DNA from: Longimicrobiales bacterium
GTDB taxonomy: Bacteria; Gemmatimonadota; Gemmatimonadetes; Longimicrobiales; Gaopeijiaceae
DNA length: 64,000 nt
Assembly (NCBI GenBank): GCA_028284495.1
Contig: JANQRP010000028.1
Location: 62,001-126,000, forward strand
Direction: 5' to 3'
The position numbers were made by a program, and so were the translations under genes. The notes below the pieces were generated by a model. The model was given only the letters and a program-made list of their open reading frames with translations, was not told the DNA's origin and did no database searches. This document shows positions 59,339-64,000 of this stretch, in pieces (position 1 is the stretch's first letter; every line of letters begins with the position of its first letter).

Positions 59339-60631
59339 TCAGGAAGCGGCCCCGACCGCGTCCTGCACGCGGTCCAGGATGATCTCCGCGACCTCGTCCT
59401 TCGGCTGGAGCGGGAGCTGCTCAGCGCCGTCCGCGCCGACCAGGGTGACGCGGTTCGTTTCGGCCCCGAAGCCCGCGTCGGGCTCGTTGGCCGGATTGGC
59501 GACGATCCAGTCGAACCCCTTCTTCTCCCGCTTCCGCGCGGCGTTCTCGATCAGGTTCTCCGTCTCGAGCGCGAACCCGACCCGCACGGCTCCCGACCAC
59601 GTCGCGGCGGCGCTGCCCGCGGCCACATCCGGATTCGCGACCAGCTCGACGTTCCACGAACTTCCGTCGCGCTCCCGCTTGATCTTGCTCCGGGCGGGCT
59701 CGACCGGGCGGAAGTCGGCCACGGCGGCCGCGAAGATCTGGAGGTCGGCGTCGCCCACGCGCCTCTGCACCTCCACGTCCATCTCGGAGGCGGTCTCGAC
59801 CCGAACGGTCTCGACGCCGACGGGGTCCGGCAGCTGAGTCGGGCCCGAGACGAGGACCACGCGCGCGCCCCGGCGCCACGCGGCCGACGCGAGCGCGTAT
59901 CCCATGCGACCGGAACTCCGGTTGCCGAGAAATCGCACCGGATCGAGGGGCTCGTGCGTCGGCCCCGCGGTGACAAGCACCGTGCGTCCGTCGAGTGGGC
60001 CGCCACGCGCCAGTGCCCGACCGATCCGTTCGACGATCTCCTCCGGCTCGACCATGCGGCCGGCGCCCGCCGCCTCGCCCACCGCCAGAGGGCCCGTGGC
60101 GGGCCCGACCACGGTGTAGCCCAGCTCCTCCTCGCAGTACTGCGCGTTCCCGCGGACCTGCGGGTGGGCCCACATCCGGTCGTTCATGGCGGGACACAGC
60201 AGCACCGGCGCGTCCGTCGCAAGGAGCGTGGTGGTCAGGAGGTCGTCGGCGCGGCCGATCGCGGCGCGCGCGAGGAAGTCGGCCGTCGCGGGCGCAACGC
60301 ATACCACGTGCGCGTCCTGCCCGATGCGGATGTGGCGCGCCGCGCCCTCGACCGAGAACAGGTCGGTGAGCGCGGTGCGGCCGGTCACGCCCTCGAAGCT
60401 GAGCGGCGTGACGAAGTGGCGTGCCGCCTCCGAGAGGACCGTGTCGACTTCGGCGCCGAGCTGCGTGAGCCGGCGAGCGACGAGGATCGCCTTGTACGCC
60501 GCGATGCCACCGGTGACGCCGAGCACCACCCGTCGACCGTCCCACGGGCGGCGAGCCTCGGGCCACGGCCGACGCGCCTCCGGCCACGGCCGTCGGGCCG
60601 CGGTGAGTTCGTCGTCGCCCGGCGGGTGCAC
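59339..60631 (-). CDS. coaBC: Coenzyme A biosynthesis bifunctional protein CoaBC
   Basis: A 430-residue fusion of phosphopantothenoylcysteine decarboxylase (VVLGVTGGIAAYKA, LCPAMNDRMW, catalytic histidine in GAARHIRIGQ) and phosphopantothenate-cysteine ligase (VLVTAGPTHEPLDPVRFLGNRSSGRMG, ALETENL). It performs two steps of coenzyme A synthesis. The N-terminus holds three copies of RRPWPEA before the conserved start. GTG at 60631 has GAGG seven bases upstream. It follows rpoZ, a common bacterial order. Confidence 0.95.
   Translation of the reverse strand: MHPPGDDELTAARRPWPEARRPWPEARRPWDGRRVVLGVTGGIAAYKAILVARRLTQLGAEVDTVLSEAARHFVTPLSFEGVTGRTALTDLFSVEGAARHIRIGQDAHVVCVAPATADFLARAAIGRADDLLTTTLLATDAPVLLCPAMNDRMWAHPQVRGNAQYCEEELGYTVVGPATGPLAVGEAAGAGRMVEPEEIVERIGRALARGGPLDGRTVLVTAGPTHEPLDPVRFLGNRSSGRMGYALASAAWRRGARVVLVSGPTQLPDPVGVETVRVETASEMDVEVQRRVGDADLQIFAAAVADFRPVEPARSKIKRERDGSSWNVELVANPDVAAGSAAATWSGAVRVGFALETENLIENAARKREKKGFDWIVANPANEPDAGFGAETNRVTLVGADGAEQLPLQPKDEVAEIILDRVQDAVGAAS
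60542..60595 (-). repeat. 21-base tandem repeat in the 5' end of coaBC
   Basis: Two full units and a partial third encode RRPWPEA-RRPWPEA-RRPW at residues 13-30. The units differ at a few bases, so the array is not new. Copy number could vary without breaking the frame. Confidence 0.8.
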
Positions 60632-60644
60632 GGGAGGCGCCTCG

Positions 60645-60860
60645 TCAGTCTTCCGTACGACGGCGCTTCATGAGCCGGAACTCGATCTGTCCCGACGTGA
60701 GCGCCTCGAGGGCACGGGTCGTGAGCTTCTTCTCCTCGCCCAGCGGGAGAACCTCCCGTGGGAGGAGGTTGAGCTCGCGCGTGTACTTCGCGGCAACGAC
60801 GACGCCCAGGTACTTGCTGTAGCTGTGGCTCGCGACCTCGTCGGGCGTGAAGACCTGCAT
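60645..60860 (-). CDS. rpoZ: RNA polymerase omega subunit
   Basis: A 71-residue protein. SKYLGVVVAAKYTRELN and LTTRALEALTSGQIEFRL match the conserved helices of omega, which helps assemble the beta-prime subunit. ATG at 60860 has AAGGAGA six bases upstream; a longer frame starts at 60905 without one. It lies between gmk and coaBC in the order usual for the cluster. Confidence 0.9.
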   Translation of the reverse strand: MQVFTPDEVASHSYSKYLGVVVAAKYTRELNLLPREVLPLGEEKKLTTRALEALTSGQIEFRLMKRRRTED

Positions 60861-60964
60861 GGTGTTCTCCTTCGGTGTACGGCGCAAAGCGCTGCGCGAC
60901 TGCACGCGCGGGCGACCTCGCGGATGGCGACGGGCTGGAGGCGACCGTCGGCCGCCAGACTCTC

Positions 60965-60994
60965 AAGATACAGCGAAACGGTCCGGACGTTCAC
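60965..60994 (-). promoter_or_regulatory. Candidate promoter of rpoZ
   Basis: On the minus strand GTGAAC (60989-60994) and TATCTT (60965-60970) are 18 bases apart within the 172-base gap between gmk and rpoZ. The -10 is fair and the -35 weak. I see nothing else in that gap. Confidence 0.33.
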
Positions 60995-61032
60995 CCCGGA
61001 GCGGGGCGATCGCATGGCACCAGGGGCCTCGC

Positions 61033-61734
61033 TCAGCTCCCGCCGGCCGACTCCGCGTCCTCGGCCTCGGCCTCCATCCGCATCCTCAGCGCCTCGGCCA
61101 GATCTCGGCGGAGGGTGTCGATCCGCGCCGTCTCGTCGAACGGCCGTCGCCCCGCCTCGTGGCCGCGCGCCATCGCCTCCACGTCGGCCACCGCGGTGTC
61201 GAGGTCGTCGTTCACCACGACCCGCTCGAACTCGTAGACGCGCGCCAGCTCCTCGAGCGCGGACCGGAGCCGGCGCTTCACCTCGGCCTCCGACTCGGTC
61301 CCGCGCTTCGTGATCCGGTCGAGCATGGTCGGGGCATCCGGAGGGAGCACGAAGACGAGCGTGACGTCCGGCATCGCGGCCTGGATCTGGGCGGCACCCT
61401 GCACGTCGATGTCGAGCACCACGGTGTCACCGCGCTCGGACGCCGCCTCGAGGTTCGCGGTGGGCGTCCCGTACAGATTCCCGTGCACCTCGGCCCACTC
61501 CGCGAACTCACCGCGCTCGACCATCTGGTCGAAGCGCTCCCTGGACACGAACCGGTAGTCCACGCCGTCGGTCTCGCCGGGACGGGGTGTCCGCGTCGTG
61601 GCCGAGATCGAGAACACGAAGTCGTCGTGCTCGTCGACCAGCCGGTGGGCGATCGTCGTCTTGCCGGTACCGCTCGGGGCCGCCAGCACCAGAGGGCGTG
61701 CGCGCCGGGGCGCGTCGTTTCCCGTCTCCGTCAT
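61033..61734 (-). CDS. gmk: Guanylate kinase
   Basis: A 233-residue kinase phosphorylating GMP. The P-loop APSGTGKTTI, FSISATTRTPRPGETDGVDY, the GMP-binding region EWAEVHGNLYGTP, and VLDIDVQGAAQI are all present. The ATG at 61734 overlaps the yicC stop by four bases. The C-terminus extends about 25 residues past the usual end with an acidic helix (ALRMRMEAEAEDAES). Confidence 0.95.
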   Translation of the reverse strand: MTETGNDAPRRARPLVLAAPSGTGKTTIAHRLVDEHDDFVFSISATTRTPRPGETDGVDYRFVSRERFDQMVERGEFAEWAEVHGNLYGTPTANLEAASERGDTVVLDIDVQGAAQIQAAMPDVTLVFVLPPDAPTMLDRITKRGTESEAEVKRRLRSALEELARVYEFERVVVNDDLDTAVADVEAMARGHEAGRRPFDETARIDTLRRDLAEALRMRMEAEAEDAESAGGS

Positions 61735-62633
61735 TCCACGTTCTCCACCTGCTCGCGGAGGCGCTCGACCTCCTCCTTCATCTTCACCGCCGCACGTCCG
61801 ATCTCGGTGTCGTTGGCCTTCGACCCGATCGTGTTCGCCTCGCGGTGCATCTCCTGCACGATGAAGGACAGGCGTTTCCCGACCGACTCCGACCCGTCGC
61901 CGCCCAGCGTCTCCCGCATGAGCGCGACGTGACCGCGGAAGCGCACGATCTCCTCGTTGATGTCCCACTTCTCCGCGAGCCACGTGACTTCTCGCGCGAG
62001 GCGCTCCTCGTCCACCTCGTGCGACTCGATCAGCTCGCCGATCTTCTCCCGGAGCCGATCCCGCTCGGCCACGAGGCGGGCGGGCGCACGACTCTCGACC
62101 CGATCGAGCGCGGTCTCCAGTTCGGCCAGCCGAGCTTCCAGGTCGCTCCGGAGCGCTTCCCCCTCGCGCTCGCGGAAGGTCACGACCGCCTCGGCTGCGG
62201 CCTCCACCGTCTCGCGGAGCGCCTCCTCCGGAATCTCGAACGCACCTCCACCCGAGGTCCGGCCGGGATCGGGCGGACGAATCACGTCCGGAAACCGGGC
62301 GATGGTGGCCACGTCGACTTCACCGATGAGCCCCAGCGCGTGCCCGAGCTCGCGGTAGATCTCGTGCGCGTGGCGCGCGCGATCCAGGTCGAGTTCGGGG
62401 AGGCCCCGGTCGGTCGCGTCGTCCCTCTCGAGCGAGACCCCGACGGTGACGTGGCCTCGGAGCAGCTTCGGCTTCACCCACTCGACCACGCTGGACTCGA
62501 GACGATCGTGTCCGTGGGGAAGGCGGATGGACGTGTTTAGGAACCGGTGGTTCACCGTCCGGATCTCGACCCGGAGCCGCCCGACCTCGGTGTCGGTCTC
62601 GGCCTGCCCCCATCCCGTCATGCTTCGAATCAT
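61731..62633 (-). CDS. yicC: YicC-family endoribonuclease
   Basis: A 300-residue protein of the YicC/YloC family. The N-terminal MIRSMTGWGQ, RTVNHRFLNTSIRLP and C-terminal FIVQEMHREANTIGSKAND are diagnostic. Members have endoribonuclease activity and influence RNA turnover. It heads the yicC-gmk-rpoZ-coaBC series and is coupled to gmk. The upstream gap to the barrel gene is 52 bases. Confidence 0.93.
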   Translation of the reverse strand: MIRSMTGWGQAETDTEVGRLRVEIRTVNHRFLNTSIRLPHGHDRLESSVVEWVKPKLLRGHVTVGVSLERDDATDRGLPELDLDRARHAHEIYRELGHALGLIGEVDVATIARFPDVIRPPDPGRTSGGGAFEIPEEALRETVEAAAEAVVTFREREGEALRSDLEARLAELETALDRVESRAPARLVAERDRLREKIGELIESHEVDEERLAREVTWLAEKWDINEEIVRFRGHVALMRETLGGDGSESVGKRLSFIVQEMHREANTIGSKANDTEIGRAAVKMKEEVERLREQVENVE

Positions 62634-62685
62634 CGTGTTGGTCGGTTCGTGTCGGTCGGTCGTGCGGAGTCGCGCTCGACGCGCG

Positions 62686-64000
62686 TCAGTTCCGGAGCGT
62701 CCAGCGCACGCCGTAGCTCGCGCGCACTCCCGGCATGGTGCGTCCGGGGACGTCCTCGAGCTCGCGTCGCCCGAAGACGTTCTCCCACTTCACGAAGATA
62801 CGGACATTCACCACCCGGATCTGGAGGTGGGCGTTCCAGCTCTGGTAGAAGGGCACCCGCGCCGCGCCCGGGACCCGGTCGGGATCCTCCGGTGGCGCGA
62901 TGAAGTCGGGGTCGGCGAACGCCACGAGCATGGAGTCGCGTCCCTCCACGATCAGACCGGCGCGGATCCCCAGATTCCCCGTCTCGTAGTACGTGTTGGC
63001 GAAGTCGAGACCGCCCCGGTAGATCCGCTCGGGCCGATAGATCCCCTCCTCTTCCCATTGCTGGAGGGACCCGACGACGGCGAGTCCGTCGAGCAGCGGC
63101 ACGCCCAGGCGACCCTCGACCTCGAAGCCGGACACCTCGTCCCCCACGAAGCCCGCCCCGTTCCGGGCCTCGAGCCCTCCGCGGTCGGCGGTGCCGAGCG
63201 GCAGCACGGAGTCGGTCCGGAGCGAGAGCCACGCGCCCCGGACGTCGAGCGGCCCGAAGACGAATCGCGCACCGAGTCGGGTCGACTCGAGGTCGGTGTA
63301 GCGCTCGGCCGGCTGCGCGAAGTCGGCTGCGAGAGAGTCGGCGAGGACGCTGTCCGCGGGCAGGCGTCGGAAGGTCGGGCGCCACCCACGCTCGCCCCGG
63401 TCGTGCGAAGCGAACAGCGACAGTCCGTACACGGGGGCGGTCCAGGCCCGGAGTCCCGCGACCTGACGGCGTCCATCGTCCCATCCGTCGCTGCCGAGCC
63501 GGGCCGCCACGCCGCCGACACCCGCGATCTCGAAGCCGAGGTCGAGGTCGAGTCGGTCGCCCGGGCGCGCACCGGCCTCGCCGGGGTCGCCCGTGGCGAG
63601 GATCGAGTCGAGGCGCGGACTCACGGCGTTCCGGCTCTCCCCGCCGAACCGGCGTGCCTCGCCGCGTGCCCACGCCGACCACGTATCGGTCGTCCGATCC
63701 CACGCACCACGCGCCCCGATCTGGCTCCGCGACAGCCGCGCGGGCTGGAGGCTCGCGCCCTCCACGCCCTGGCCGCCGTCGAGGTCGACGCCGGTGTCCG
63801 CCCAGTAGACCTCGCCGCGCAGTCCTCCCGGCTCACCCGCGCGCGCCCGCACGATCCAACTGCTCCGCGTCGACTCCGTGGCGCCGATCGTGGGGATCGG
63901 ATTGGTCGCGCCGCCCCGCTGGAGCTCGGCCGCCAGCGTGAAGGGGCCGACCGGTCGCAGGTAGCGGAGCCAGACGCCACGGAGCGTGCCCTCCTCCTGC
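62686..64000 (-). CDS. Outer-membrane beta-barrel protein, 5' end beyond the window
   Basis: At least 437 residues, open to the window edge. The visible part is a run of amphipathic beta strands with alternating aromatic or small residues and short polar turns, such as ARLGSDGWDDGRRQVAGLRAW and YRGGLDFANTYYETGNLGI, with the late SWNAHLQIRVVNVRIFVKWENVFG resembling the C-terminal strands of TonB-dependent or porin-like barrels. It ends VRASYGVRWTLRN. The N-terminal plug or signal, if any, lies outside. It is probably the upstream neighbour of the yicC operon rather than part of it. Confidence 0.7.
   Translation of the reverse strand, partial: QEEGTLRGVWLRYLRPVGPFTLAAELQRGGATNPIPTIGATESTRSSWIVRARAGEPGGLRGEVYWADTGVDLDGGQGVEGASLQPARLSRSQIGARGAWDRTTDTWSAWARGEARRFGGESRNAVSPRLDSILATGDPGEAGARPGDRLDLDLGFEIAGVGGVAARLGSDGWDDGRRQVAGLRAWTAPVYGLSLFASHDRGERGWRPTFRRLPADSVLADSLAADFAQPAERYTDLESTRLGARFVFGPLDVRGAWLSLRTDSVLPLGTADRGGLEARNGAGFVGDEVSGFEVEGRLGVPLLDGLAVVGSLQQWEEEGIYRPERIYRGGLDFANTYYETGNLGIRAGLIVEGRDSMLVAFADPDFIAPPEDPDRVPGAARVPFYQSWNAHLQIRVVNVRIFVKWENVFGRRELEDVPGRTMPGVRASYGVRWTLRN

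Noticed and set aside
60668..61015. A 115-codon minus-strand frame across the gmk-rpoZ gap.
   Set aside because: It overlaps rpoZ in another frame and turns into Arg/Ser-rich shadow sequence.

Overview
The window is 64 kb of very GC-rich bacterial chromosome, almost completely coding, with GTG as a frequent start codon and many genes joined by 4-base ATGA or GTGA overlaps. Three features point to a Gemmatimonadota-like diderm: duplicated orphan FtsX/MacB permeases (ADOP family) paired with PadR regulators, several six-bladed beta-propeller lipoproteins, and an outer-membrane barrel with TolC and OmpA proteins. The phylum is an inference from gene content; no rRNA gene is present. I saw no tRNA, rRNA, CRISPR array, insertion sequence or phage gene.

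Layout. 44-5008 (minus): four tandem beta-propeller lipoproteins. 5106-11144 (minus): nrfHA nitrite reductase, a YtcJ-like amidohydrolase lipoprotein, an FKBP-type isomerase lipoprotein and a gamma-glutamyltransferase lipoprotein. 11368-12648 (plus): an OmpA-family protein. 12717-29896: an export island with three PadR-permease pairs, a TolC-adaptor-ATPase-small protein operon behind a sigma-54-like promoter, and a convergent operon of a second ATPase, an NtrC-type regulator and an NtrY-like kinase. 30020-33333: a hydrolase/OsmC fusion facing an operon of AhpD-like protein, SigR-like sigma factor, RsrA-like anti-sigma factor and peroxiredoxin. 33458-38869 (minus): a DM13 protein and the mdh-sdhCAB operon with a small membrane protein. 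39109-40900 (minus): moaD-moaE-moaA. 41178-42786 (minus): a second sigma/anti-sigma pair with a periplasmic protein. 42913-45181: an HU-like protein, carA and an RNase H-like gene. 45233-62633 (minus): a long housekeeping run from yicC-gmk-rpoZ-coaBC-uracil DNA glycosylase through dnaB, ispD, sua5, a protein phosphatase, aroE, comF, gap-pgk-tpiA, secG and a 2-oxoacid dehydrogenase to lipB. 62686-64000: the 3' part of an outer-membrane barrel gene.

How it fits together. The metabolic genes describe an aerobic heterotroph with lower glycolysis, a 2-oxoacid dehydrogenase, malate and succinate dehydrogenases, molybdopterin synthesis and ammonifying nitrite reduction. The most unusual part is the export island. 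None of the three permease genes has an ATPase beside it, and neither ATPase gene has a permease in its own operon, but all lie within 17 kb together with a TolC, an adaptor and a two-component pair. I propose that they form a modular tripartite exporter whose permeases are chosen by PadR repressors while the shared core is switched on by the sigma-54 pathway. Other points worth a check are an E1-alpha-like subunit lacking the usual thiamine-diphosphate motif, an RNase H lacking one catalytic carboxylate, an NrfA with five CxxCH motifs, and a DnaB helicase with a glycine-rich tail.
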